Below, piece by piece: positions 11,101 through 26,100 of a stretch of DNA of 64,000 bases. The notes under the pieces were generated by a model that worked only from the letters and a program-made list of their open reading frames with translations, made no database searches and had not been told where the DNA came from. The stretch spans positions 6,984,144-7,048,143 of the forward strand of contig JAZBQD010000013.1 in NCBI GenBank assembly GCA_036583965.1. Reading direction: 5' to 3'. The stretch's first letter is position 1. Every line of letters starts with the position of its first letter. The stretch comes from Prunella strophiata. Taxonomy: Eukaryota > Chordata > Aves > Passeriformes > Prunellidae. A program made the translations under genes and the position numbers.

Positions 11101-14100
11101 CCTTCAAATCACTTCATAATTAAATAAAAGATGAAACATTACCTGCTTCTGAAGGTCTTTAACTTTTAACTTTTCCTTCTCTAGGGAAGCCTGTAAAGCT
11201 TGAATAAGTTGTTGCATTTGCTGATCCTCTTCCTCTTTCCGCTTTAGGACTGCCTGAACCTGTAACACATCACAAAAACAAAATCCACATTTTGTGTGGG
11301 CTCACTGGAAGTAGAGGAAATATAAACACAAGCTAATGCAGTGATTGCAGAACAACTCTCTGCTGTTCACTGATCACTCTTTCCATACAGTACTTCAACT
11401 TTACAGGTAGCTATGGTTAAATGGTAGCTCATTGCCTATGTCCACATGAATGTATTACTATTGGAATAAAAATTATCTCAATGAATCCATATGTAACACA
11501 TATGGATTGGGTATGTTCCATCTACCTACACTTTCACTGTTGCAAATATTATAGTGCAATTTTATTATTTTTTTTTCCTAAAGAAAACTGTTTAGTGCCA
11601 AGTCCCATTTCTGATGTCTTGTTCAACCCCCATACTGATGCCGTTATGCAACACATGGGGGACCCAGAGCTGGAGAAAATGCACCAACTTCGTATCATAT
11701 GAGCCAATTCCCTTCTGAAGTTATTACAACAAAAAGTCAAATACCTGTAGATTCAGCTGTACCAAGTCTGCCTCTCTTTTTGCTAATGCTGTTTCAAGGA
11801 TATTATTGTGCTCCCGCAAAGCAGCGTTGGACTGGCTGAGACCTGTAAGTTTTCCACGTTCATGTTCCAGTTCAAGGGCCAATTTCTTATTCATTTCTTC
11901 TAAACGCTTTATCTTCTTCCTGAAGCCTCTAGATTCCTGAAGCTATAGTCAAAGAAAAACACAAATCAAAACAACATAACCAAACAGCTTCAGGCTACTA
12001 TCACAAAAAAAAATTCAGTTAAACTCATTAAGCATCTTGTTTTTCCAGAGTAGGATTTATTTTTTCTTTTTTTAGATGAACATTAAAAAATAAGTTCACT
12101 TTGGTAATTTTTCCTGTTGGAAGACTAAAATGATTGCTAGAAAGAAGAACCCAGGAGTACTGTTCAGTTGCAGATCCAGAGTAGTTGATATATATATTTT
12201 TTTTGTGCTACTCTACAACTGAACACCATCACCTGGCCCTCAGTGTCACTTGGGATCCATGACTCCCAGGAGTTCCAAAAGCTAATGGTTCATGTATCCT
12301 CACTGTCTCATGACCAGACACAGCTGGTATCTAATACAGGAACCACTCTTCTCTCTCATCCTCTTTCCCTATAGGACAATGACTCATGGAACCACAAAGA
12401 ACCAGCACAAGGTAACAAAATTTGCAAGTACCACTGACATGATGTTTCCTATCCATGATTCTGATTTTCTCCACCGCTGGTACTAAAATTTTTCCCTGTC
12501 TCTCCACCACTTTTTACTCTCATATATGCCCATCTACAAAGCAAATTCAAGCAATCACCTCATCCTCAAGTTCCAGCACTTTCTCTCTGTATTCTTCAAG
12601 CTCCTGGCTGGTCAGTGAAATCACTTCTTGCAACTCTTTTTCCAGCATCAACTTACTGCCACTCACAGCTCGCAGTTCTGTCTTCAGAGCTTGGATCTTC
12701 TCCTAAAGACAAAGGGGTCACATGTGATTAGAGCATCACCCATCTTCAGGAGTCACTTCTGCTTTGGTTAAAAAGCCTGCTTCTCTAGCAAATATAAAAC
12801 AAGGTGCTAGTGTTTAATTTAAAGGTCTTGCTCAGAGTTTTGCACTTCTGTAGCCAGCTACTGCTGTAGTTGTATTTGATACCTTGCTCCAATGGTTCAA
12901 GAAACTGGAGCTTCCCTTAGTAAATTAATTTTCTTATTACAGGCATAACATATATAAATAAGCTATGGCTACCTTGAAAAACTTTTAGCTGTCAATGAGA
13001 AAAAAGCAGTAAGAGCTACAATCTTGGAAAACCTTCAGATACTAACCCTTAAAAAAAAATTCAACAATTCCACCAAAAAAACAACCAACAATAAAAATTT
13101 AATCAGTAAATCTAGCTTGCCAAATCACCTCTCTCAAATATAGTTAAAGAAGTTCTCAGTGCTCAGAACCCTGTCACCATGTCCTTATCTAGCTTTATTT
13201 TCCAAATATTTTCATCACTTCAAGATGAAATAGTATTTCAAGACTTACAGCTCTGTCTTTGTACAATGTCAAAGGACATCTGCATACCTGAGCAATCTGG
13301 TCATTCCCACCATCAGTAATTTGTGCTTTTAGTTTGCTCAGCTCTGCCTCAGCAGATTCCTTTGCAGTAAGAGATTCCTGCAGCCTCCGACTGAGAATGC
13401 TGACTGCATTCTCATAGGCTTTGTGTTTTGCTTTCATCTCTTTCTGAGCACTTGTCAGGTCTGACCCGAGACGCTTCATTTTCTGTTTCTGCTCTGTAAT
13501 GGCCCTGGTGTGAAAGGAAAAGAAAACACCAGGTAAAAACAAAAGCTGCTTGACAAATAGTACTACAAGATTAATTTTTCACATGACCCAACAAAATCCA
13601 ACATCTGAAAGCCAAATATGAAAACCAAATTCTAGTTCTAGTTCTTTTGTCTGTGCTAGAAAAACACTTACTTTTTTGCTTCTTCTTGCATTTGTTCTAC
13701 TTGTTGTTTTAATGCCTGATTTGCCTCAGCAAGAGATTCCATTTGTTCCTTATCGAACTGCAAAGACTTAACAGGAAGGAAAAGACGACCCATGAGTGTA
13801 AGAACAAAAGCATGTTTGCTGTGTATGTTTGATTATAAAAGAAAAATCACGAAATTTCAAAATCACTTCCATCTCTAATTGCTCTCCAGTTCTCCATATT
13901 CTCTTTCCCTTTTATTCTCTCTTTAAGTCTTTCCTCTGAGGCCACCGCTGTTAATACATATGAACAGTGTTTGGATCTTGTTCTCAGATGGAGTTCACTT
14001 TAGGACCAAGGATACTGCTTCCACATCAGTCTTCTACCACTCCTGCAGTGCTTCTCCCCACTTACTTACATGAGATGTTAGTAAGCAGTCATGCATTTAC

Positions 14101-17100
14101 AGAATTTTGGTGGGTATTTTGCTGAAATGTCTGGACTATTTTAAATCTATAACCAAGAACATTAACTTGCAGGTGGTCATTCTGTTTCTTTCCAAAGTTA
14201 ACAGACATAGCAGTGTATCCTGGATGTAACACTCTCCAAGTTCAAAGCCTTACACCTTCCATACCTGTAGGCGTGTTTCCATTTCATCTCGTTCTTTCTG
14301 CACTGACTGGAGGTGATTCTCTAGTTCCACCATCTGCTGGTGAACCTGAGATACTTGCTTCTGTAGTTTTGAATGCTCAGATTCAAGTGACTGTTTCTCA
14401 GCTTGGATTTTCAGCAGCTCTCGTTTTATCTCCTTCAGCTCCGAGTCCAGCCGCTTCTTTGTGGCTTTCAGCTCACTGATGAGCTGGTCCTTGGAACTCG
14501 CATCTCTTCGATAAGCTTCCACCATGACCTTGCACACAAGAGTTTCAAGAGGACAATGTCACTTCTGTTTTCAGCTCTGCAAATTTTTGACTAATTTAAT
14601 AGAAAGTATTTACTGATATTCTTTTAGTTTGAGGGGATGGGGGTATCATACAAACCAGCATTGGCTTCTGTAAGGTATTTACTCTGGTTCAAAGGCTTTT
14701 ATGCAAGCTCAGATATCAAATAACAGCTCATATTAGCAGTTTATTAAATGAAACACCTCAGTGTTCTCTGCAGTAAGGAATACTCTTCTTCACATTCTTT
14801 ATGGAAACTGCATTACATGCCATTTTTAAAAACCAAACTCATTGTAAAAAATTAACCATCCTACGCACATGATTAGTAACTTTTGCCATGAGAAGAGGGC
14901 TTAACTATGACTGACAGTTTAAACAGCCTTCCCAAACTTAAACATAACACACTAAAACAAACTTTGACATTAGGTTAATAAGCAATCAAGCAGCAAATTA
15001 ATGGTGCCACGTTATAAATAAGACATATATGTGCAACACTAATGACATATCAATTTCAAATTACTGTTTCAAAATTGTGTAAATTCAGAATAAAATTGCA
15101 GTAAAGCACTTATTTACCATCTAATTACTGAAGCAACTATTATTTTTCAAAGCTACAAGGAAATGACAACACTTTGAAGATTTACATGAGTGCTTTTGCA
15201 AAAGCAAACCCAATCAACAAACCAAAGAGAAGTTTTCCATGGTGGATCACCTGGCAAAGGCCGAAGCCCTATCAAAGCATGCATCTGTTGGTGGATCAGC
15301 TTTCACATTAATTACAGATAGAAATTAATCTGAAAGTTACACAGTTTCTGTATTTTAATGTCACAAAGTTCTGTGATACAAAAAATAGATTGAAATATCC
15401 TCAAAACCTCCCCAGAAGCACATGCCTTCGCTGTAGAAAAAGTGTATTCCTTGGGTTTATGTATCTGAAATTGCTTTGGTTTCACTTACCTTCTGCTGCA
15501 GGAACTGTTCCTTCACTTTTTGAAGCTGTTTTTTGAGGCTGGCATTTTCTTTTTGCAGATTTTCCACCTGCCAGAGGGGGAAAAAGCAAACACTACTTTA
15601 TGTGCCAAATGTCATATTATACCTGATGCCTTCAGTGAGCTTATCAGTCTGATTTGTAACAATTGCCTAACCTAACAAGGATACTGTTTCTGACTAAGCA
15701 TCTCAATGGCTGGATAACACAACATTTTATACAGAAACACTCACCAGATCAAAACACTGAGAACCAAATTGCTGCATAGGAAAGATGTTTGGCCCACAGT
15801 GCCACAGAAAAGAGCACGCTACAAAATTATTACCCAAACTATGACCTGTACTCCAAATTATTGTGTTTTAAAACTGGTAAGATTTCAGAAAGGTCATTAC
15901 CTGGCTTGACTTGACTGCCATTTCTTGCTTCAGCTGCTCCAAGATTTGTGATGTTACTTCTGTACCTTCTTCAAGGCGTGTTGCCCCTTCATCAAGTTGC
16001 TCTTTACTTGCTTTTGCTGCCTGCAGAGCCACCTCCAACACAATCTTCTCATTCTTCAAATACTGGATTGTGTCATCTTTAGAAGCAGCATCACTCTGGA
16101 GCTCTTCTAGCCTGGCCTTCAGTTCATCATACTGTGTTTGCAGGTCATCCAGGGACTGCTCTTTGGTGTGCAGTGTCTCTTGGGTTAGAGTCAATTGCTT
16201 CATCAGGTCGAGGTGTTCTTGCTGCAAGGATTCAAGCTGCAGATCTCGCTGATGCAAAGTCAACTTGACCTGATAGGAAATATTTTAAGATTAAATTAAT
16301 ACAAAACAAAGGTTATCCTTGCAAAAGCACTCTAATCAAAATCAAGTATTATAATTAATATTTTAGCCTGTAGGAGAAAATAACAGAAGGTGAATATATT
16401 TTTTAACTTTCCTATGCCACTTGTATTTGCTGTTAATTGTATTGACTGCCTTGAGCAGCATCTGTTACCTTACAGGCTAAGCAATGACCAGAATGACAAA
16501 CCTAAAATATTCATAATATTCACTGTATTCAAAAGTTTTACTTGAAAAATGTGTCCACAGTAAATTCAGCATTATTAATAATACCATATCATTAAATGGA
16601 ATATAGTACTGAGCTATCACATACTTCATGTCACTGCAGCCCTTGACATGCTGCCTGCATAAGGTTACAAGGTTAAAGCAGGGCTCTGTAAGTGTAAATG
16701 TATGTAATTATATTCTGACTGCCTAACAACTTTGAACATGGATCTATGGTTCTTGTCTATACTTACAATAATCACATACTAAATTCACTAAAAAAACCCA
16801 GCAATTTTTAAAAAAGTATTATTACTGTCATGGCTGGAAAATAAAGGCCTTTTCACTTAGAACAGAATGACTTTAATATGCACTTCATTTTTGCAGCAAT
16901 CTTTCAGGTTTCAAAAAGAAGTTCAGAGGTTAGTATCTATTTACTATTGCTTTTTCTGCCAAACCAGTATTTCCCTTGGAATTCCTGGGAAGTTGATTAA
17001 CAACAGTCTACCTGCTCCAATTCTTGCTCCAATGCTGCTGCAGAATCAGCCATTTTCTGAAGCTGTTCTTTCTCATCCTCAAACTCCTCTAGTTTTCTCT

Positions 17101-20100
17101 GCAAGTCTTCTTCCACCATGGTTTTAGCCTCCTGGATCTGCATGAAGGCAGCTTCCTGATCTAACATGTCAGCCTGCATAGAAAAAGCATGGAATCAACT
17201 ACTACAGTTTCAATGGAGGGGAAGGAGTGGGAAAAAGGAAAAAAGATAGGAAAAGAGAAAAAGTAAATTATCAAGAAAATTTGTAGAGGAAAAACAAAAA
17301 TAATTCTGATGTCTGCCTTACACACCTGTATGCCTTTACTGAAGTCACTCATTCCAATACTTAAAACACCTTAGAATAATAGTGAATGTCTTGCATACTT
17401 GTGACAATCAGAATTCCTATTAAGTAACACCTTGTCCTTTCTCACTTGATGAGCAAGACATGAAGAAAAAGAATCTTTATTAAAAATTAAGCTGTTTAGG
17501 AAAATTCTAAACCAAAAGGGACTCCTTGGATGCTGTAGCTACTCAGGAAACAGTCCTGTCATTTATACAAGCTATCAGTAACACTGCAGATGGGTGCTTC
17601 CACTATCCTGCTGCTTTACTCTCCTTTGAGACTCAGAAGCAGGAATGTCACTGAAAATCAGGGGGTTTTAAGGTTCTAAGAGCTTTGGAAATGACTGTAC
17701 TGCACTTCAGATTTTACCCAACTTTTCTTACCGGAGGGAAGGAAGGACAAACCTGATTACTGAGTAATTTCACACACTTAAAAAGCACATTACTGATTTA
17801 GATTAACTTCCAATTAAGTTCCTCTTGAACAAGTTCATGGATGGGCAAAGGACAACATTTACATTTGCCTTCAAAGTTCAATTAAAAACAAGTACCAGAA
17901 CTCAAAATGCAAGTATCACCTTTGAATGGGAAATATATGGCCTTGTTCCCTCTTATTATTCATAATGCCACCCAAATCTATTTGCTCTGAAATATTTACT
18001 GCTTTTATAATGCAGGATTTGAACCAATTCATAAGAATTCTATGTTACTTTGCCAGAATACCCTTGATTTTGCAAAACATAAATACACAACCTAGACAGA
18101 ACATAACTCATGAAAACCATCTGCAACCATACCTCAATATTTTGTAGTTGTGCTGCAATACGTTCCTTTTCTTTAATGGACCTGTGCTGGGTTTCAGTCA
18201 GCTGCTGAGACAGGGCCACATTCTCTAGTTTGAGATGTTCCAACATCCCTGCTTGAGTCATTTGCCCAGCCTAAAGGAAGGGAAAAAAAAAAAAGTCACA
18301 GATTAATACCAACAGAATTTAAGAATTTAAGGAAAAAAAAAAAACCCAAAAAACAAACACAATCATGTTGAAACTGTGTGTGCCTTATTTTAGCTACTAC
18401 TTTCATGGCACTGGTGCAGTCAGGCCATTGTAGAAGGCCACCTAGGTTGCCCTGTGGATAAAACTGACAAAAAAGAGATTCTCAGTTCTCCCATATGCAA
18501 TAAATCACAATACCTGTATATTGGCCATCTCACTCTGCAGCCTGACACGGGCCTCCTGGGCCAGCACCAGCTGCTGCTGGTACCACTGCCTCACGTTCTG
18601 CAGAGATGTGATTTCTGTTTCAGATGCCTTCAGCTTGTTGGTCAGTGTGGTCCTTTCCAGCTGCACCTTCTGAAGCTGGGTCTGCAAGGAAGCCAACTGC
18701 TGTCGCAGGTCATGAACTAGAAAAACAAAAATAAAGAATTTGGGCTAACACACCCCATTGTGCTATTTTTATGCACACTTTTTCAAGGATTATTGCTGTA
18801 TTTGTAATTTTATCTATTTTTCCTTAATTGCTGAACAAAAGCACACATGCCTAATTATATAAAGATTGGCTTTTCCTGCCAAAGTGCTAGAATCCAAAGT
18901 ACCAGGTCATAAGCAGAATAAAATTAAACTAAATGAATCACTTCTGTAAGCATTCACAGTTCCTTAGAGGCAGAAAATATGAACTAACTAAACATCAGGA
19001 AGTAGGTGTCCTGGCATGTAGAGTCATCATTACAAATTAGCATTTGTACAATTTTCCAAAAAAACAACTAGGCCACTGTCTGGACTAAATATCTGTGCTT
19101 CCCTCTCCAGGCTGGCAGTGGCAGCTTGCAAACTGTGACACTTCTGTGACACAAAATCAAAACCAAACATCTTAAAATTAAGGCCTTTTATTAGTATGAC
19201 ACCAAATAAACACAAGTTTAAATTTCTTCTTCTTTCTGGACTTCAGAATGAAATTGAAATAAAATTATTTATGGAACAACAAATTTTAAAGACTGACATT
19301 TTCATCATCCCACCTGTACTGTCTCTGGTGAGAACATTTTTTTGCATATCTTCAACCTTCTGCAGGAGTCTCTGGTACTGCTCCTCTGCTAACTGCAAAT
19401 CATTGTTTGAAGAAGCCAAACTGGCATTCTTTGCTTCCAAGGCATTTTGCAGGTCAGCCATTGCTCGTTCCAGATCCCAGCAAGACTGCTTTAATGTGGC
19501 CACTTCTGAGCTCAGGGATTCCTGCTTCTGCTGGCTGTTTTGGCTGTGCTCCATCTGTGCCTGAAGCTTCATGTTCAAAGCTGCAAGTTGGGCTTGTAGC
19601 TCAGTCTTTTCTTTGAGAGCCTGAATGTGTCCAAAAAATCAAAATGCAGGAGTCTCATGAGAAAATATATTAGTGGCTGACTAAAAAAGATGCTCAATAA
19701 AGTGGCTTTGATAAGGCAAAGACCAAAGGAGGTGCCTCATGCTCTGGAGCTGAGATTCCCCATCTCTCTGTCCTTATCTCAACCCATGAGCCTTTCATTG
19801 TTATTTCTTCTCTTCCCTGGCCAGCTGAGGAGGAGACTGAGCAGCTTTGGTGGACACCTGGCATCCAGCCAGGGTCAGCCCACCATGGCATTCTTGTAAA
19901 GTACCTCATTCAACAATGTTTTTACAAAACACAATTCCACAAGTAACAAGCAAGAGGTTCTTGAAAATTAATTAAAATATTATTTTGATTTGCTGAATAC
20001 AGAATTCCAAATTCATTTTCTACCTGATTAGCTTCTAGTGAGAGTGCTTCTAGTTGCCCTTCAAGTCTCATCTTCTCCTTCATAACCTGCAGCATCTCGT

Positions 20101-23100
20101 CATGAGTTCCTGTGATAGAGCTTTCCATAGAAACACTGGAGACAGAGACAGCACAAGCACAGTTACAGGGTTAGAACACAACACTTGTCTAGTTGAAGAA
20201 AAATTACTCTGAAATTAAGAGGTACTCAGAACCTGTGTGGCTTAGACTGTAGGACATTTTTTTCTGGTTTATGATATCCAGAACACAGTGTTAACAACCT
20301 CAAAGAAAAAGAGAAAGAAAATATATTCATGCTAAGGTTTTATACTTCCTATACTTGCAGCAACTAGAATCTAGCATGGCACCATATATTTGCTATTTTT
20401 CAGAACTGCAATCATTGACTTCATCATGTTCTGTATTTACAGATCCCATTTTAAGCAGACAGCTGGACATGATGGGATCACAAAACCTCCACAATTTTTC
20501 TCTTAACTGTCTGCTTTAATGTGCCTGAGAAATACCATCAGCTGCTGCAGTAGAAGGAATAACAAGTATTTGGAATAAGGGATTCCTTATGCTGATTCCC
20601 TGCTGTACAGCCAAGGCATCTAGGAGAAAAAGATCTTCTCTCATTACCATAAGAAATAAATCTAAGCCAGAATAATCATCAACAACTGATTATACACCTC
20701 AACATATCTGGGCATGGCGTTTTATTCCAATAAAGTGAGGGGAAGTGATTTCAAAAGTAGGACATATAAAATATGCATCTGCAGACAACTGATAAAAAGC
20801 ACACATTGTTAAGGGCTTCACCAGTCATGCACTTGCTTTCTGAATCAGTTTAATACCTGTCATATATACATAAGCTTGGGAGACTAAATCTCATTCTCAA
20901 AGGGCTGAAGAGGGTAAGATATCTAGGACAAGACTCTTGGCATTTCTTAACTATGTCAGGTCTGAAAGGTACATGCACAGATTAGGAAAAAGACAATACT
21001 AAATATCATTGAGACAGTCAAGTCTACACTTTTAGACTTTATAGAGAAGGCTCATGGGTGATTCAGTGAATGAAGTCCTTCTATACAGACAGAAACAACT
21101 GCTTGCAGTACATTTAACACATCCAGGGCAAAAATATCTTTCTCTAAAGATATACTTAGTAAATAGGTACTCAAGTGAAGTGACCTCTCAGATTCTTTTA
21201 GAATTTGTAAGCTACTAACAGACTCAATAACAGTGTTAGTTAAAACAGGATCTAATGTTAGTAGGAGGGAAAAGTAAGCTGCCTATTCCAAGAAAATATC
21301 ATTAACAATAGATATTCTTACCTGCTAGAAATACTGTCTCTCCTGCTCCGTACCTCTCCATTAACTTCTTGCTCTTGGGCCTGATGCTCCACTGCCTGCA
21401 GCCTGCAGCACCTCACTGATGGAAGGAAATTGCCCCATTGCTTCAGGATGTATCTTCTGGCCATTTATTGTATATGGAGTGTCCTGTTTGCCTTCTGCAT
21501 TCTGCAAACTGCTATACAGCCCTTTCCCTGACACGCTACTGTAGGTAGAGCTGTCGCTCTCATTTCCATCCAGCCTCATGCCCACTTCACTCCCATCAAT
21601 CTCTGAAATGCTGTCTCCTGCCAAGGAGGAATTCTCTACTCGATCATCCACATCAGAGGGCAGACTGATCTCAGACACAACTGATGTTGGGCCACTTCTG
21701 CTTTGCATCAGAGCCCCCCCAGGTAAGTCAGTAGCTACAGAATTCCCAGTAGCATTTCGAGCACCTGAATCTTCAGTTCTGTAGTCAGCCAAGGACCGGA
21801 TCTTGCTGGCCTTAGATTTTGAGCTTCTTCTTTCTTTTGAGGATGCTGGAAGTCCCAAGCTCCCCAGCTTTGGCCCCCTGGGGACACTGGTCCGCAAAAA
21901 GGAGTATTCTTTTGTCATTGCTACAGTGCTGGCTCTTGGCAGGATTTCTGGGTTTAACATCAGCTCAGGATCCAGGGTGCTGGAGGGACGGGTTTTGGAT
22001 GTAGACTGACTCGACTAAAAGAAGCAAAGAGTCAACAATAAATTCCAGCACGTTAACTTTGAAAGAGCATCAAAGACTTATTTTGCTGTAACTTAAGATA
22101 TAAAGCTCTATACTTTTACACCGATATTAACATGTAAGTCCTTTCATAAACAAGGTAAATTATACCAGCAATCAACCCTATCAAGCTTCAGTGTACAGAC
22201 ATTGAAAATGCTCATGTGAGACTCCAAAAGGTAACTGAAACATATAGGCAAAATTGAACATTTAGGTTACTTTAAGTTTGGTGTCTGTTTTTTCCTCCCC
22301 TATTTTAAGGAGCACAAAATGGCACATTACTGATGAGATAACAGAACCAAATTTTGCCTGTCCAGAAGACAAAAATGCTTTCTCTCATTTGAGAAAACTA
22401 CTTAATGCTTTAATTCAGGGAACAGAAATGGTAACATTTTCGAGCTTCTCAACAAAACACAATCTAGAAGATGTGTTGTGTGGTACTCACTCTTTCCTGG
22501 TGTCTCTTCACTCGGTATTGTTTGAGCTGTTCTTCCAGACGCCTTCTTGCCTGAAGTCTGATTTGTTCTTCATTTTCCAATGGCAGTGAAGACTCTACTG
22601 AGCCTGCAATGGAAAGGCATCTTCACAGTCAAACAGAAAACTCCAAAACAGATAAAAGGGATGCAAAAGGTAAAAGCCCCTTCTACCATCAGCAACATGC
22701 TTCATGCTTAAGCAAGGAACAAAAGGAAAGCCCACTGACATGCACCTCAAATGAGCCTCTTCAAATATATCCTTGTGTAAGCACTGATAAAGCCTGTGGA
22801 CTTCCACTGCTCAGTTTGCAAATGCTATAGTTCCTCCACAGATATATGACAAGAGATTATACAGCAAGAAAAAAAATACTGCTGTCCTTTAATCTCACCT
22901 GTCCTGCATTTCTGACAGTACTAAAATTATAAAACTAAACAAGACCTACACAGTCCACTCATTCTCTACAAGTGGTGGGAACTTGTTCCCTACATATATT
23001 TTCTTACCTTTTAATAACTCACATTAAACCTTTCCTGTAGTAAGACTTTTCGACATCTTAATATAAAGACTTTCCCTTCTCCCCCCCTTCATTGCTCTTC

Positions 23101-26100
23101 TCTCCTTTCCTTTTCTTCTTAGCTTAAAATCACCTAGTTCTACTGTTCTTTTTTTTTAATGTCACCTGTTACTCCTAATAATCAAGAAGATTAGAATAGC
23201 TTCAGCCCCAGAAAGCGTGAATTCCCCTCCAGTGAAGAGCCACTTTTAAATGGTAAGGCACGTGCCTTAGCTGTAGCAGAGGGTGGTTTACTGAAAGAAA
23301 ATGAATTGTAGTTCTAAGTAAAAGTTTACTTGCAAAAATGAAGTTTAGTTCAAGCTTAAATGATGTTACAGTAGTCCAGAGCCAGGCTCAGAGTAAAAAG
23401 CTTTATGCAGCAAGAGAAAGCAGGGGCACCACCATAAACAGATGCTTACACAATTCAGTTTCTTGCATGGGAAGACTTAGTTTGAGAGACTGCAAAGCTT
23501 CTTTTCTAAGAGCTATGCCCTCAGCACTAGTTCCCTGAGACTTCCTTAGGCTGTCATGGAAACCAGTCACACCTGGGGATGACTCTTCACCCTGCTCACT
23601 GCTGGTAGGATCAAAAGATCCAGGAGAGTCAAGGCAGAGCGACTCTGGCCCATTCTGGCAGGCATCCACTTTGCTGTTTATCTCCAGACTTCCCTCTTCA
23701 TTTGGCACTTCGTTGATGTTATTACTGGTAGCTGAAAAGAAAGTTTTACTGAGCTACAACTTCAAGCCACTTAATTCATCTTCACAGCTCCACCCAAATA
23801 CAATGCCAGGACTACTGCCTTTACATTGTATGAATACAGAAATTGCTACTGACAGCAACTGGCAGGAGAAATTTCATAGAGGATTTTTGATTCTCTACTT
23901 TAAAAGACCAGGACAAGTACTTTTCATTTGCTTTACTATGTTGCCCTCAAGCAGGACCTCAAAAGTCATCATAAAACATATCTTCAAAACTTCACAGAGG
24001 TTTTTAAATATTGTTAGGTATAGGAGCATGAAACACTGAGTGTACGGAACTCTGAGGGGCAATCTACTACAAGTGAGTCTCAGCAGCTGCAGGCCTGTGC
24101 TGAATGATTCAGCTCTTTGATGTGCAGCTGGGCACTGGGGAGAAAGCATCCACCATCCTGATTTCCAGCCTGGCCCAAGCAGTTTCTCAATTTTAAACTG
24201 AGCTTACATCTTTTCAAATAGGATATCTTTATCAAAAGAACAGTAGCAAAGCTCATATGTATCAAAATAATAAACCTACCAATTAAAATGCAATTCAAGA
24301 ACCACTTCAACACCAATTTTATCCCCACTTACTAGTATTTTTCTTTTCCAGTAGGAAAAAATGCACATTCAAAACCAGATAAACATTTCACAGGTTTATA
24401 CTCTGGATTTCTCACACATTTCTATTTGACTTGGCTGGGGACTACTAACATTTATGAACCTGGTGTTGCAAAAAACCTTGTGTATCTAACTTTAAATTAA
24501 TTACTGTAGATCTCAAATGAGCAGGACACTGAAACAGCCACTGCCTTTCTGTTCATTCCCACACCATGTTATCACTGAAGTAACTGCAACTCACGGGAAT
24601 AATATGCAAGATTTATTTTTTTTTTCCTAAAGATGGTGGAAAATATTTAACATTTATGATTAGAAAGTATTTTCAAGTGCAAAAATCAACTTCCCACCTC
24701 TGCAGTGCATCTTCCCTCAAGCCAGCTCAGTGTGAACTAGCATAGAGGAAACTGCATAAGGAAAATAAATTTGGGTAGAAATACAAAGCTTTCAGACTTA
24801 GGTTACCAAAACCCATCAGCTCTAAGATTTGAATCAAAATCCTTTTGAGTATCTTATTTGTCATGCAGACAACATTTCAGGCCATTTAGCCTTAATCACT
24901 TCTCTGATTTAGACCACCATGTCATCACAAAAACAGTTGCAGACATGATGGAAGGGGTGAGTTCAACAAGGATGTAAAGGATGACAGAGGGAAAGACTGC
25001 TTTTTAATGATTAACATTTTAAAACTAGAATACTGGTAAAACCAAATTTAAAATGGGTGTCAATGATAAGAATAGCCACAAGAAGCCAAAAATAATAAGA
25101 CTGCTCATACATTCAGAAATATTGTTTCTGCCCATCTCAGAAACTGCATCAGGTTTATACTTTATTCACATTTTTTCTTCACAACAGTGAGTGGCATACA
25201 TATACCAAAGGGATGCTGGAGCAAAATTCTGGAGGAATGGTTTCCTGGCAACTTCCTGAGGCCAGGAGACAGACACAATCTAAACACCCCTTGAACTAAA
25301 GGAATTTAAAAGGCAGTAGTGTCAATACAGCTGCAGTCTTTTCAGAACAATGGGTAAGGAGATGCAATTAGAATAAAAACAGTAGAAAGACACACTATCT
25401 ATTTGTAAGCCACAATTTGATTGTCCAGCACAGGAGATGATAGGAACGTGTGATCTCCAGCTTCATAAAAATGAATGAATCATCACCTAAGTACACTTCT
25501 GCCATCCTGATAACAGGCAGAGTAAGAAAAGCAAATAAAGTGTCAGGGCCTCCTCTGTGCTGCCGGTGACAAGGTGACAAACCTGTGCTACCAGAAGGCC
25601 CCAGCCTCACCACGTCACCTCCTTTACATAAGGAACCACTGTGGTTTTGTGTATCTACGCAGCCACAATGTACACACCTCTCCACCCAGCCACTCCCATA
25701 TCCTCACACACCAACATATCCTCAGACTCCTGCCAGGAAAACATGGAGATTTCATTTCAGTGCTGGGAAAACACTTTCACAATGAAAGCAGTTAAATACT
25801 GGAATGGGCAGGGAGGCTGATGAACCTCCCTCTACAGACACTTTCAGAATTCAACAGGACAAGGGTCTGAGCAACCTGATCTTGCTCCAGAACTAGGTCT
25901 GCTCAGTGCAGCAGGTTGGACTAGATAACCTGCACAGCTCTCTTCCAACTCAAGTTTGATTCTATAATCTACTCAGATAGTGGACTCTAAATAGTTTCTC
26001 ATAAACAGCTGCATGATTATTTTATTATAGAGCTTGTCTACGTATAAAAATTACTTTGAGATAAATTGGAGAGTACATGCCAGCATCTCTCTTTCATAAA

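Larger units (their letters stand above)
8186..19313 (-). other. GOLGA3 introns between exons 7 and 24
   Basis: Introns over 300 bases here are at 8186-8642, 9173-9523, 9969-10777, 11260-11744, 11943-12558, 12703-13287, 13767-14264, 14529-15489, 15568-15900, 16270-17011, 17174-18132 and 18717-19313. I see only AT-rich unique sequence, short A/T runs and a purine-rich stretch at about 17215-17270. No transposon or RNA gene is recognisable. Confidence 0.6.

Noticed and set aside
19030..19215. Minus-strand open frame with a helix-like stretch between GOLGA3 exons 7 and 8
   Set aside because: Exons 7 and 8 join directly in phase and reproduce the known protein order, so no extra exon is needed.
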